Assembly (NCBI GenBank): GCA_946811185.2
Contig: OX328105.1
Coordinates: forward strand, 48,918,845-48,982,844
DNA length: 64,000 nucleotides
Source of the DNA: Hippopus hippopus
Taxonomy: Eukaryota > Mollusca > Bivalvia > Cardiida > Cardiidae
Direction: 5' to 3'
Positions 21,471-32,569 of the stretch are shown piece after piece. The translations under genes and the position numbers were made by a program. Numbering within the stretch: the first letter of the stretch is position 1; each line of letters starts with the position of its first letter. The notes beneath the pieces are model-generated. The model was not told where the DNA came from. It was given only the letters and a program-made list of their open reading frames with translations, and ran no database searches.

Positions 21471-22027
21471 AAGAAAGAACTATTACTAAAGTCCTGCAGA
21501 ATACCGGAATGCTTAAAGCACTTTGATTATTCTGATCACGGGATTGTTATTTCAAGATTGTTTACGTTTTCGTCCGATTTACCCTCGTTTGTTTTTTCAA
21601 AATACAAGTTGGGCGAAAGAAATGATTTGTAGTCCAATATTCAAACATATTTTTCGCGTTTTGCGTCAAATTTGTCAAGGATTAATTTTATTTTCACCAC
21701 GTTCTCCTTTGTAGAGAGTAAAATAGTTTTCCGGCTTGTACTAGCTTGAGAGTAATAGCAGGGCCCAGAAATGTTCATTCTGCTGCTATTGTGGGAAATA
21801 TGCGGATAACGTTTATTCTCTGCAGCCCCGCAAGGCCATTTGCAGGTAAATAGCTCTAAGCACTGAGTTTCTCTTAAATTAGAAGAAAAAATATAAACAA
21901 CAGAAACACGAACTGTGCTGAGCCGCATTAATGGTAAACCATGATAAATTGTCTCTGACAGTTTCTCTGCAAAAGTTTCATATCAGACTGATTGGACAGA
22001 ACGCACAGACAATTCGTATTGTATCTG

Positions 22028-22190
22028 AGTTTAAAAACCTGGTACTTGCCTGTGAGCGTAAAACATTACGGGGAAAAAAGAGAAAATACTGTTTTCCAGT
22101 ATTCCCTCCTCCTTTCTCCCTATCGTTTGCAAAAGCCCCCTTTTCGTGGTCGTTAAAACCTGCATTTTCTTAGTAAAGGACTAAACTATA
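22028..22190 (-). repeat. F4 copy, left end lost
   Basis: Hairpin 'gagaaaatactgttttccag', then 'tcgttaaaacctgcatttt'. Duplicated at 35.28-35.51 kb, where the left end is present. Confidence 0.65.
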
Positions 22191-22195
22191 AATTT

Positions 22196-22345
22196 ACTGA
22201 TTGCAATGATGATGGTGAAGATAACGATGACGACGATGATGATGATGACGACAATGATGGTGACGAAGGTATCGACGACGACGACGACGATGATGATCAT
22301 TATGATGATGATGATGATCATCATCATCAGCATCATCAACAATTT
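22196..22345. repeat. (GAT/GAC)n microsatellite
   Basis: A trinucleotide tract with an internal GATCATC mirror. Counterparts lie at 35517-35640 and 52185-52375, so it belongs to the duplicated unit. Confidence 0.85.
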
Positions 22346-22439
22346 TCACCCTTAACATTAGCTGATATCCTGAGTTACAAAAAATTCCTGATTCGCATCG
22401 CTAAAGGCCCAATAGAAGCAAAAAAATCAAAGCTGGTGT

Positions 22440-22610
22440 TAAAATGTATTTAAATTTAAATCTTGCTATTTAAAAGTATGGAAAATATTGTGAAGATGAC
22501 AACCTGTTATTGTACGTTGATCGTATGATCTGTCTAACTGTTACTCGCCGGTAGAAAAATGAATTTTAAAATCAGGCAAATAATAAATAAAAGATAAAGT
22601 AACCTGGCAG
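22440..22610. repeat. F5 left half
   Basis: 'gtgaagatgacaacctgtta' is present without the facing half. Confidence 0.6.
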
Positions 22611-22639
22611 GGTTTAACTTAGTTTTGAAAACCGTTATT

Positions 22640-22695
22640 GATTGCTTGGTATAATGCATCATGGAGATCCATTACATTCCTTTTACCAGAGCATG
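22640..22695. repeat. F2 right end
   Basis: 'ttgcttggtataatgcatca' to 'ccagagcatggct'. Same in units 2 and 3. Confidence 0.6.
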
Positions 22696-22719
22696 GCTAA
22701 AATATTTCAAACGCATCAG

Positions 22720-22990
22720 TGCAACCTGTGTGTCTTGTTCATGAGGTCCCATGTTTCCTAACTTGGACCACACTTCTCAAGCCACAGAGTGCTTTCCCCT
22801 TGATGCAGACACACAAAGTACAAAGTTCAGCAGTTTGAGGCAATTATTCATCCCTCAATGACTGTCACCAATCCGCCGAGAGAGCGTCGGCAGAGCCGAG
22901 ATTTGCATCCTGAAACCTAAACTCAACTTCTCGTGCTGTAATGAATGGGATACCCGACCCCTGTTATGACTGCTAGCTGATGCTAAACTT
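22720..22990 (-). mobile_element. SINE-like diverged copy
   Basis: 'caagccacagagtgctttcc' and 'ccgagatttgcatcctgaaa' follow SINE-1 order but are strongly diverged. Kept at 36.05-36.28 kb and 52.8-53.0 kb. Confidence 0.4.
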
Positions 22991-23794
22991 TTACCAAAAT
23001 TATCGTTAACTGTATTTGAAAATCTACTTTCAGGGCCTGAAAAAAGTCTGACTTATCCTCAGAAAAATTCATTCGGTTGGCAGTGAAAGAGTTAGCCCTT
23101 TACAAGACAAGTAAGGACTAGTTTCCATAAGGGGGTTTTGGTAGTAGTTGAATGTTTGAATACTATTTTGGGTTCATATAGACACTTAAAGGGGACATGA
23201 CATGCATTGATGAAAAATTTGAATCAAGCGGACCTTTGGTTTGGTGTTAATTATGTTTTGAAAGTGGGTGGGGTAATTCTATATCTGTCCTACACGAGGC
23301 AGTAACCGATCGATTTTCAATCTTCCTATGAAAGACTGGCAAAAAAATTTAACAAATCATGCAAGGGCTGATGTTTTATATTAAGTGATATGAGGTTATT
23401 ATATATGCTCTTGAAAAGTAAAAAAAAAAAGTTATTAACTTAATTCCAGTTTTTTTTTTATTTTGATATATTTCTATCCACCATCTTTGTGAAAAACATG
23501 AACGCTTCTGTACCAAGCAATAGAATCTTACCATATTTTGGGGAAATATTTGTGAATGGTTTGTAATTGCAGAATTATGGGGATTTATTTGTAGATGGTT
23601 TAAGAAAAAAGTTATGCGCCCTTGAATGCAGAAAAATGCATGCAAAATGTGAAAAAATATTCAAATTTTATTTTGTCATTTTTCATCAATCAAGATGGAA
23701 AAAAGCCCTTGTTTGAGACTGGGATTGCAATATTTCGTAATTCACATCTGGCGATAAATTTTCGTTGAATTTTTATTGAGCAGGCAGTTTCCCT

Positions 23795-24010
23795 TTTACT
23801 GCACAATACCGAGTTTTACCGACACTAAGGAAAGAGGCTTTCGAAAAGTTTGTGGAAAAGGAGAAAATACTGGTAAAAAACATTTTTATTTTTTCCACTT
23901 TCTTTTCCCTATCCATTCGAAAGTAAAAAAAAAAAACTTTTTGAATCTGTCTCCTGCAAATATTGTCAAATTGGGCAAGTGTAAAGATTTTGCTGAGCGG
24001 TTAATAGTTA
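23795..24010 (+). repeat. F4 copy
   Basis: 'ttactgcacaataccgagtt', hairpin 'gagaaaatactggtaaaaaa', right end 'gtaaagattttgctgagcgg'. Confidence 0.7.
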
Positions 24011-24011
24011 A

Positions 24012-24120
24012 GCATCAGGCTGCTAAAGGCCTCTAGTCGACAGTGTAAATCAAGATTAGATTAAACATAACGTGAAGTCTGATCTTGGATCTACACTGTC
24101 CGATAACGAGATATTTTTCT
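24012..24120 (+). repeat. F3 copy
   Basis: 'atcaggctgctaaaggcctc' and 'cagtgtaaatcaagattag', with a decayed hairpin. It abuts the F4 copy on its left, as at 38.515 kb. Confidence 0.65.
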
Positions 24121-24327
24121 CCAGAAATGAAGTTTGAAATATCAATATTCGAGTTTTTACTATCGGCTTGAAAGTTTCAATTGACTTATTTAGAAGATTG
24201 AATTTAACAATGATCTATGTTAATTATCCATATTTTACAGTATTTTTTTTAAATACGTCTGCTGTAAGTTTGTTTCAGCAGGTGTGAACTTTTGACCTTT
24301 GTTTTGAATGAGGTTTAGGTTTTTTAA

Positions 24328-24548
24328 TGCTTTGCCAGACGACAAAAGTTTATAATCATCCAAATTGAAAAAAACAATCATCAGTTTCAAATTAGTTTTT
24401 GACAAAACAAAAGAATTGGTATTTACAAGGGTAAAAAAAAAGCATCGTTGGACAAAGAGAAAATTCTTGTTACTAGTACCCCTTTTCCCAAAATGTTTTC
24501 AAAAGTCTTTTTCCTTACGGCCGTTAAAACTTGGGATTGTATTTTAGT
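24328..24548 (-). repeat. F4 copy, diverged
   Basis: 'ctttgccagacgacaaaagt' to 'ccgttaaaacttgggattgt', with a weak hairpin. Confidence 0.6.
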
Positions 24549-24569
24549 TATACCACGGCCACAGCTCAC

Positions 24570-24785
24570 TCATTTGAGTCATGCTCTGTAACAAGACGCT
24601 TTAATCCATTTACAAAAAGTGTTGACCCATATCAGCCAGCACAGGCTGCAATTGATCGAAACTTTTTTACCTCATGATTCAGTTGGTTGTCAGACAAAAT
24701 GGATTTTATGGATCAAGAATTACGTGATAACTTGCTTGGTATAATGCATCTTGGAGATGCATGAAACCCCACTTTGCCATAGTGC
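24570..24785. repeat. F2 copy
   Basis: 'tttgagtcatgctctgtaac', 'acctcatgattcagttggtt' and 'aaaccccactttgccatag'. Ends at the unit 1/unit 2 boundary. Confidence 0.65.
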
Positions 24786-24904
24786 CGCTGATTTAAATAT
24801 TGAAGCAGTTTCACTAGCACTTTGTTCGGAGGATCCTATTAAAACAAATAAGCACAACTATGTTCATGCAGGAAGGATAGATAACAAAAAACCCTAAAAG
24901 AAAC

Positions 24905-24962
24905 CAACGAAAAATGAATGAATAAATGAATGAATGAATGAATGAACGAAAGAACAAATGAA
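24905..24962. repeat. (GAAT)n microsatellite
   Basis: 'aatgaatgaatgaatg' with imperfect flanks, followed by a poly-A run at 24966. Confidence 0.85.
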
Positions 24963-25019
24963 AGAAAAAAAAAAAAAAAAAAACAGACAAAAGTAAACAA
25001 ACAAAACAACACACGAGAG

Positions 25020-25137
25020 ATAGAAAAAAGGTAATTTTATTCCAATTTTCTGGTACATTTTTGAAATTTCAGATGCCGAATAAATTTGTTTAACCAAGGC
25101 TTGAGTCTTCGATTTCTCCGCGGCTGAGCAGTTTTTC
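25020..25137 (-). other. Gene B exon 4 (3' UTR) with poly(A) signal
   Basis: Minus-strand acceptor TTCCAG|GAAAAACTGCTCAG, with AATAAA at 25041-25036. Counterpart of 15495-15613. Confidence 0.55.
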
Positions 25138-25212
25138 CTGGAATAAATAAATAAAAAAAAATGGATCAGTGTGATTTTACGGAGAGAGTGATCTATAAAA
25201 AGAACAAACAAA

Positions 25213-25412
25213 ACATTAGAGAGAGAGAAAGAGACAGACAGACAGACAATCAGAAAGACAGACAGACAGAACGAGAAAAGCAGACAGAGAGACACAAAGC
25301 AAACAGAATGAGAGAAGCAGAGAGAGATAGAGACAGAGACAGAGAGACAGAACGAGGGAAGCAGACAGAGAGACGGAACGAGAGAAGCAGACAGAGAGAC
25401 AGAACGAAAAAA

Positions 25413-25477
<65 letters not shown>

Positions 25478-25610
25478 CAGAGAAAATGAGAGAGAGACAG
25501 ACAGAGGCAGAAAGAGACAGAACGATAGAAGCAGATAGACAGAGAGAGAGACACACACACAGACACACAGACAGACAGACACCCACACACACAGAGAGAG
25601 ACAGACAGGC

Positions 25611-25652
<42 letters not shown>
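25213..25652 (-). repeat. GA/CAGA-rich tract, gene B intron 3
   Basis: About 440 bases of 'gagaga', 'cagaga' and, at the end, a pure (CAGA)n run near 25608-25652. On the gene strand it is pyrimidine-rich and sits close upstream of the exon 4 acceptor. All long frames across it are repeat artefacts. Confidence 0.9.
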
Positions 25653-25653
<1 letters not shown>

Positions 25654-25729
25654 AAGACTTTTATGTCGATCAGATCTGAAACTATTCATGTTATCAACTA
25701 ATAACGTTCTTAACTCTTGACCATCTACA

Positions 25730-25885
25730 GATAACAAATTTAGTGTGACTCAAAAAATGAAATGTGTTATCTAAAGAGTAAAAAATATAGTGGGAAAAGG
25801 AGAAAATGCTGGTTACCAGCATTTTCTCCTTTTCCCAAGTTTGCTTTCAAAAGGTCTTCTTTTACATGATCGATAAATCGATAGT
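25730..25885 (-). repeat. F4 copy in gene B intron 3
   Basis: Perfect hairpin 'gagaaaatgctggttaccag'. Same position as 16044-16250. Confidence 0.75.
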
Positions 25886-26330
25886 GTACTAAAGGACTTT
25901 AAACAAATTTCCACTATTTTTAACTTTGGGCAGATATTTCAGATAGATATTTTATTCAGACACCTGTATATGTACGTAGTCATAATACATACACAAACAT
26001 TGTAATGAAAATAAATCAAGAATTTACCTCACAAATATTAACTCCAACAGTTTTCGTAGAAAACATAAATTTATTTGTATAATATATACAGAAGTACTTG
26101 TGAATGAACTTTATGAGCCAGTTAAGTAAATGCGAAAAAGACATTCTTTTTATCAATGCTTGCTTAGCGTACAACGCAAGGTTAAACAATTCATTTTTAT
26201 TATTAGGTTTAATGCATGAAACCTAAAATGACTGTTGCACAAACACCCCCCCCACCCCCACCCCCGCCTTACACACACACAATTGCCTAATTTGGTTTTT
26301 GTAACAGAAAAATATAATTACCTTTCGCGT

Positions 26331-29300
26331 CTAACCTCTGGGCGAGCCTGTGACAGTTCCAGACGGGAACAAGAAACGGATTAAAAAGATGAAGATGAAC
26401 ACTGCAAGGAGTAAACATTGATTGATTGTTTGTTTGGATTTTCGCCATTTTCAACATTATTTCAGTTATATCGCGGCGGCCAGTATGCTTATCCATACTC
26501 TCCTGAGGTTTTTGTCAGCAGTACTTCCAACAATATTCTTCCCAAGCACTGGCTGCTTTCTCTCATAATCATCGTCGAAACAATGATCAATAGTGAGAGA
26601 GAAATTATTCTTGTTGTAAAATGACTATCATCAACTCTCGGAAAGAAAGATCCCGAGCTGGGAATTCGAACCAGTGACACAACTGTTCTCAAGTCCTGTA
26701 CGCTACCGACTGCCCTACCGGGGCTCGGCAAAAAGGAGTAGAGAACGCATTGTGCAATGTGATTTAAACCTTTAACACACACAATCCGGGTTTTTATGAA
26801 CCCGGGAGAGAAAGCTTTTTGAAAGATAGTGGGAAAATGAGAAAATGCTGGTTACAAACATTTTCTTCTTTTTACCCTTCCAAAAACATTTTTCTTTATT
26901 AAAAGTCGCATATATTTTATCATCTGCAAATACATTCATTTTGGACAAGTCTAAACTCTTGTCGTTTGATAAAGAGTTAAAAATCCTTAACAAAACAATC
27001 ACGTTCTTGAAATAGCGGGGTAAAAGCAGAACATGCTGGTAACGAGTATTTTTTCTTATTCATAGTTTTTTCACCCTTTCAAAGTCAAATTTTCATCATA
27101 CAAACCAGATTTGATTTGTCATCTGCCATTACTTTGAATTTGAGCAAATCTAAAACCTTGTCGTCTGGTTTAGGAGTTGACTCATCATTTCCATGATAAA
27201 GTTGCAATGGAAGACATAGAGAACTTTTTTTTTGTGAAAGATCGAAATTTATTTCAAAGAGTGAACATCATCGGTATTATTTTCACAAGTAGCTGCGCCA
27301 CTCGTGAAAATATTACCGATGATGTTCACAAGATGAAATAAGTTTCGATCTTTCAATGAAAAAAAAAAAAATATTCTATTTATTTCATGGTTCTAACCCC
27401 TTTTTTGTTCGAACTGGAATATGGTTGTATATTTCTGCCAAGAGATACCAGATAACTATCAAGATAATTTTAGAAAACTGTCGCAATATATCAAAACCTC
27501 CTGAAAATTTTATCAAGATAGTTTTCTGACAAAAGAAAAAAATCACGATAAACTGTGTTATCTAGAAAATTTTACATCGGTCGGTAATTATATTAACGCA
27601 AAATTTCTCTTTCCTGCACGAAGCTGACATTCGAGATAAAATTATCGCGATAGTCCTCTCCGTTTCTCGATATCTATGAATAGAAAATTCAACATTTTGT
27701 TATCGTGAAACGCGATAGTTTTCATAAATTATCGCAATACTTGTCTAGTATCTCGTGGCAGAAAAAATAGCCACCTTACTTTATGGTGGGATATTTCTGC
27801 AAGGAGATACGAGATAACTGTTGCGATAGTTCAAGAGAGCTATCGCGATAAAACAAACTTTCCTAGAAAAATTATCTAGATAATAAAAGTTTCTCGATAA
27901 AATATCGCGATAATTCTCACTGTCATCACATTTCTTTTTTATGTTCGTACCCATACTGACATTCACAGTATCTATAATTAGATACGGTTTCGGAACATCT
28001 TCGTCTCCAACCCTATTAATTCTCCTTTTCCATGAATGGTTTTAAAGTTGTTCATAAGAGGCATTTCGAGTCGTCTTTGTGTTTAATAGACTTCAGTTAA
28101 TTTCATGTGTAGTCAAAATTTACCCGTCAAAACACACCTGTAAATAATTCAAATTTTAACTTACTGCCATCTTGCAAAGTCAAAAACTACCGAGGTCATC
28201 CAAATGGTTAATTTTCTATTTATAGATATCGAGAAACGGGTAGATTATCACGATAATTTTAACTCGAATATCAGCTTCGTGCACGAATAAGAAATTTTGC
28301 GTTAAAATATTTACTGATTAATGTAAAATTTTCAAGATAACAAAGTTTATCGTGATATTTTTTTTTTCAGAAACATTTTCACTATCTAGATAAATTTTCC
28401 AGGAAACTTTGATTTATCGCGGTAGTTTACCAAAATTATCATGATAGTTATCTCGTATCTCGTGGCCGAAATATGCCACCATAATGCTTTATTTGAAATC
28501 CAGTACGGTTGTTTTCGGTAATTCCACGCGGCGTACCCCCTCCATATACATGTATTCAAATCAATTAAAGCTCTGATAGCGTCTAAAAAGAAAACAATGC
28601 GGGTGTTAAGATGCATTCAAAGTTAAATCATTTCATTTAAAAGTATGGCAATTATTGTGAAGGTGACAATCTGTTATTGTACGGTTGGTCTAATTGTTAG
28701 TCACTGGCAAAAAAAGGAATTTAAAAAGTAGCTCAAAAGTAGCCAGGATTTTTTCTTTTGTACCTGATTTAAAAATTCATTTTTTTTTTGCCAGTGACCA
28801 ACACTTAGCCCGACCGTACAATAATAGATTGTCATTCTCACAATAATTTCTAATCTTTCAAAAGGTATGATTTAAAAAAAACCAATTGCATTTTAACACC
28901 CTCTTTGTTTAATTTTGGCCGCTGCTGGGCATTTAAGGTTTAATTCTTTATCAAACGAGAAAAAAATTAAACTCAACCAAATTGAAAGCTTTTGCAGACA
29001 ACAAATGAAATATTGCTCAAATGATGATTTCTGTCTTTGATAAGGACTGGTAAAAAACATTGTGGGAAAAGGTGAAAATGCTGGTTACCAGCATATGGCA
29101 GATGAGTGAATCCTGTGGCAATGAGTATTATCGACCATGGGAAAGAAAATGGACGAAATGATGTATCGAACCAGCGACCCGCTGCTTTCAAGGATAAACA
29201 AAGTCGAGACGGTATCTGATGATTAATGACAAATGAATCATATCTCAATGTCTCCCTTTCCAATCTCGGAGAGAATGATATTCTGACTGGATGTTTTAAA

Positions 29301-29737
29301 CCCCGATCCCCGGATTGGGAGGAGGGTAACAATACATCAACCCTTCACAATTAATTCCATGGTTTTACGACCTTCAGGTGGAAAATAAAAATGTAGGAAA
29401 GTAAAAAATGTTGGTGATCAGCATTTTCTCCTTTTCCCACCGCCCTACCTAATAAAAATGAAATCATTTGAGCAACATTTAAATTGTCGCCTGCAAATGC
29501 TTCAAATTTGGCCCAGTCTAAAATCTTGTCATGTACTTAAGGTTTGAATGACTACTTACAGAAGATAAGAATTCCAAAAATACCGCCACCACCGAATCCA
29601 CCACCGCCACTACCTAAGCTGAAACCACCACCACGGCCGTAAGGCATCATAGGTGGATAGTAGCCATATTTGGAATAGCCCATGGCGGCCATCACCACAC
29701 ACAAAAGGCATATCGCCGACAGTATGAACTTGTTCAT
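26331..29737 (-). CDS. Gene B: small secreted Gly-rich protein, paralogue of A
   Basis: Join 29560-29737 and 26331-26401, giving 82 residues. The signal peptide is identical to gene A. The body differs only at FSLGS in place of FSFSS. The second coding exon gives the same hydrophobic LFIFIFLIRFLF followed by PSGTVTGSPRG. Donor T|GTAAGTAG, acceptor TTGCAG|TG, phase 1. The intron is 3.16 kb, about 2 kb longer than in gene A, because of inserted SINE-1, F4 and fold-back elements. The upstream acceptor is TTTACAG|AAGTG (exon start 29749). Read-through of the donor would end in CK and a stop. Near-identity of the coding exons despite large intron rearrangement suggests a recent duplicate that is still functional. 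Confidence 0.75.
26405..26735 (-). mobile_element. SINE-1 copy with head
   Basis: Head on the minus strand: A-box-like CGGTAGGGCAGTCGGTAG (26703-26720) and B-box GGTTCGAATTC (26662-26672). The body 'tcgcggcggccagtatgctt' ends next to gene B exon 3, where gene A has the head-less copy. Confidence 0.7.
26768..26990 (+). repeat. F4 copy
   Basis: 'aacctttaacacacacaatc' to 'tttgataaagagttaa', with the hairpin half decayed. Confidence 0.7.
26991..27182 (+). repeat. F4 copy in tandem with the previous
   Basis: 'ccttaacaaaacaatcacgt', 'catgctggtaacgagtattt' and the right end 'ttgtcgtctggtttaggagt'. Confidence 0.65.
27216..27373. repeat. Palindrome of about 155 bp
   Basis: 'gtgaaagatcgaaatttatt' and 'gtgaacatcatcggtattat' are matched in reverse complement by 'ataatattaccgatgatg'-type sequence and 'agtttcgatctttca'. 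The centre is near 27297 (CACAAGTAGCTGCGCCACTCGTG). Confidence 0.8.
27421..27775. repeat. Fold-back element 1, gene B intron 2
   Basis: Ends 'tatttctgccaagagatacc' and 'gtatctcgtggcagaaaaa' are inverted. The interior is rich in 'atcgcgata'-type words. Confidence 0.65.
27784..28486. repeat. Fold-back element 2, gene B intron 2
   Basis: Terminal repeats 'atggtgggatatttctgcaa' and the complement of 'ccgaaatatgccaccat' enclose about 700 bases. Same family as 27421-27775. The inner arms share 'gagatacgagataactgt' and its complement. Confidence 0.75.
28625..28945. repeat. F5 palindrome, gene B intron 2
   Basis: 'gtgaaggtgacaatctgtta' against 'ataatagattgtcattctca'. Same position as 17449 in gene A. 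Confidence 0.75.
28946..29092 (-). repeat. F4 copy truncated at its hairpin
   Basis: Shares the breakpoint after 'ggttaccagcat' with 17736-17890. The same SINE-head piece follows. Confidence 0.65.
29335..29545 (+). repeat. F4 copy beside gene B exon 2
   Basis: 'cacaattaattccatggttt', hairpin 'gttggtgatcagcattttct', 'aaaatcttgtcatgtactta'. Confidence 0.65.
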
Positions 29738-29767
29738 TTTGGAACACTTCTGTAAATAAATAAAAAA

Positions 29768-29885
29768 AATGGGCCATGCTTTAGCAAAATGGGGTTTAAT
29801 GAATCTTCGTTATGCATTATAACAATCAAGTCATCACATAAAATTTATGGATCCATAAAATCCATTTTGTCTGACACCGAGCAAT
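29768..29885. repeat. F2 half upstream of gene B exon 2
   Basis: 'gggccatgctttagcaaaat' and 'aaaatccattttgtctgaca'. Confidence 0.65.
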
Positions 29886-30464
29886 TTCTATAGATACCTA
29901 CGATAATTGTATTCTTTTCTATCAATACTGTCCGGAAAACCTCATCAAGCTGAGCCAATCATTAAGGTGCAGCATAGCTTTAACACTCTCAGACGAAAAT
30001 ACATGAAAATCTTAAATTTCACAATTTCTCAAGTATCTTCACCTCATTTTTTTAAGAAACTAAATTTGTGATGAAATACCGGGAGAAAGCAGAAATGCAA
30101 AATATGCTAGAGCGGCGTTTTGAGGGTTGCTAAAACAAAAAACTCTGAGATTGAAATGCATGGGTTCAAATCTCAACTAACACAGCGCTGTTGTATCCTG
30201 ATAACTAATGAATTGTCGATCAATATTTATTTATTAGTGTTGGGTGAACATAATAGATACAACATGATATGTGCAGATACGATTATTTACATTCATTTAG
30301 AAGCGTTCTAGCAGAAGGTTTAATGCATCTTCGCCGCATAATATGGAACCAGTTTGAATAAAAACCTTTTGAATCATGCGTTAGAATTGTCCGTTTACGT
30401 GAAGAAAATGTAACAGTAGAAAAATGTGTTTACAATAGCAAAATTTGTTTGCTATTGTTAGATA

Positions 30465-30575
30465 TTTAGGCTGCAAGGCGCAAGTCAAAGCGCTTTTCCG
30501 GCCAATTTAGATCAAGACCAGACTGCACAGAACTTGCAGTCTGATCTTGGATCTAAACTGTCCGATAAGGAGATA
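30465..30575 (+). repeat. F3 copy in gene B intron 1
   Basis: Hairpin 'agaccagactgcac' against 'cagtctgatctt'. Flanks 'ttaggctgcaaggcgcaagt' and 'ctgtccgataaggagatatt'. Confidence 0.75.
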
Positions 30576-31117
30576 TTTTCCGGCAAAAATAAAGTGCGAT
30601 ATCTGCGGTATATTATCTTCCATCTAGTACATAGATATCAACAAGTGGGTCATACAAAAAAGACTTTACTGGTCAAAACTTTGGAAGAGGACAATTTATT
30701 CTTATACCCACCGTCAAATGGAAATTTGGATATCATGGTCAATGTATTGGGAAAATCTGACTTGTCAATTATAATAGAATTACAAATTTCCTCACTTCCA
30801 GTTCAGAAATATTGAAAAGTAACGACAAATGAAAAGGAACCGTCTTCGACAGGTATAGATATTGGATAAATAGAGGGAATCAGCTGGTTGTGTGTGATAT
30901 TAAAAAATCTGTCACTAGAACGGGGTGTGATGCGGATTGGAAAAACGAGTCTGAAGGACGAGTTTTTTAACCGCATGATACCCCATTCGAGTGACACTTT
31001 TTTAATATGACACCTATTTCTCCCTTTTTATTCCAATAATTATTAAAAAAAAGTGGTACAATATGAGCAATATAGGAAAAAAACCAAGAAATTCCGGCAA
31101 ACATTCTAAAACTAAAT

Positions 31118-31152
31118 CGTTACTAGTGATGATACCATAATTATCATCACTA
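31118..31152. repeat. Short palindrome, CTAGTGATGAT
   Basis: Counterpart of 20046-20080: 'actagtgatgataccataat' with 'tatcatcactagtg'. Confidence 0.7.
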
Positions 31153-31413
31153 GTGGTGTTATTCACTGTGAAATGCCAGTAATTCACTGATAGGGATATA
31201 TTAAACTTTTTTATGTATCAGATTATAGACGCCAAAGTTTCAAAAAAGACAAAGGCCAGTAGAAAGAATAACATGTCCATAATTCGTTGGGGACGGATTT
31301 TGTAAAAAAAAAAACCTCATTCTTAAACAATTTTTTAAAACATTTGCCCCGCTGTTTACATTGTGATAAAACTCTTAGAAAATTGGAAATGTAAGAAGTG
31401 TGTATGTGCTTAC

Positions 31414-31640
31414 CCCGTTTGAAAGATGCTCCGAAAATGTTTATGGTCCGCAAAATGCATGTGCGTTTTGTATATATAGTCTCTGAATTGGAAATTGCAC
31501 GTCATTTTTGGTGAAACGATTTCCGGGAAAAAAAGGTTTCGGTCGATTATGTAAGTAACAAATTGATTAGTACTGCAATATTGCACAGTGCACTTGCACA
31601 ACTCATTATTCAGTGAAAGGTGCGGCTGTCTTACCCATTG
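31414..31640 (-). promoter_or_regulatory. Gene B promoter and 5' UTR exon 1
   Basis: TATATATA at 31471-31478. The exon ends AAACGGG|GTAAGC at 31414, with a start inferred near 31448. The upstream 'TGACGTGCAATTTCC' is kept. Confidence 0.6.
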
Positions 31641-31673
31641 GTATACCATTTCTTGTAGAATGTTGCCGAATTT

Positions 31674-31888
31674 GAACTCTTTACCCGAGGATACGAAGTC
31701 AGCCTTGTCCAAATTGAAAACGTTTGCAGAGTACAGAGTAAATATGATTTAAATGAGTGAAGTTGGACTTTAGAAGGACAGAAAACATTTTGAGAAAAAC
31801 GAGAAAATGATGGTGACCAACGTTTCCTCTTTTTTCTCCCCACAATTTTTTCATAGGCATATTTACTATTAGTCATTTAAAGAGTTAA
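31674..31888 (-). repeat. F4 copy upstream of gene B
   Basis: 'gaactctttacccgaggata' to 'catttaaagagttaa', with a diverged hairpin. Present at 48.37 kb in unit 3 but absent at the equivalent place in unit 1. Confidence 0.65.
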
Positions 31889-31970
31889 GGTAAGTTAGTT
31901 TTTTCAATGCTTAATGCCATTTTCAACACTGATCAATCATGTTATGGTGGCCAGTGCACCTATTCACGTG

Positions 31971-32215
31971 GGGTCATGCGCGGTCATTTGGTGCGGGTGT
32001 AGGATTTGACACCCTAAAGTCTGAGGTTTAGCCCTCGATCGTAGGGCTATTTTTTTTTTTGTAGGAGTGTCCTTGAGCAACACACCTACTTCAGACGAGC
32101 CTTAAACTGATGAAAGCCAGAACACTTATAAATAAGCGGTCGCTGTAACATTACTGAAATTTTTGCTGAAAGCGATGTACACTCAGCATACTAATAAACC
32201 GCTACTTTTAAGCTG
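31971..32215 (+). mobile_element. SINE-2 copy upstream of gene B
   Basis: 'gtgcgggtgtaggatttgac', GTGTCCTTGAGCAACACACC and the 'agcggtcgctgtaacattac' tail. Confidence 0.5.
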
Positions 32216-32569
32216 TAATTCTCCGTTGACATTTTATTTCCATCACTTTCCAGAAAAGATTTTTTTTTCTTTTTTTGCAGAATGATTAATCAGTGTAAAA
32301 ACATACCTCAGCCTAAGTCGGAAAATAATTTATTGAGTTGTTTCTTGTTAAAGGAGCTTATTTAATTTAAAAATCAAATTTTGAAAAATTGATACTCGTG
32401 TTCTCGGATTACTGTATAGGTGGATATATACGCGTGTCGAAAAGTTTACGAATTACCGATTACAGACATTTTGCTAACAGAAATGTTTGCGAATTCAAGA
32501 CACTCGTTATTTGTTAGTATACTTGTTGTAAAAACACGAACAGAAAAGTCGCAAAAATTTTCACTTATA

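Larger units (their letters stand above)
15300..24790. repeat. Tandem duplication unit 1 (gene A)
   Basis: Colinear with unit 2: the 'gcaggaaggatgg' start, GA tract, exons, F3 in intron 1, promoter, SINE-2, GAT tract, F5 half, and the 23.2-23.7 kb segment ending 'aaaaaagccctt'. It lacks the 1.2-kb stretch found at 37.01-38.21 kb of unit 2. Confidence 0.75.

Noticed and set aside
21641..21928. 95-codon minus frame duplicated at 34511-34789
   Set aside because: The match reflects segmental duplication. The frame diverges at its end by small indels and is mostly lost in unit 3, with no domain.
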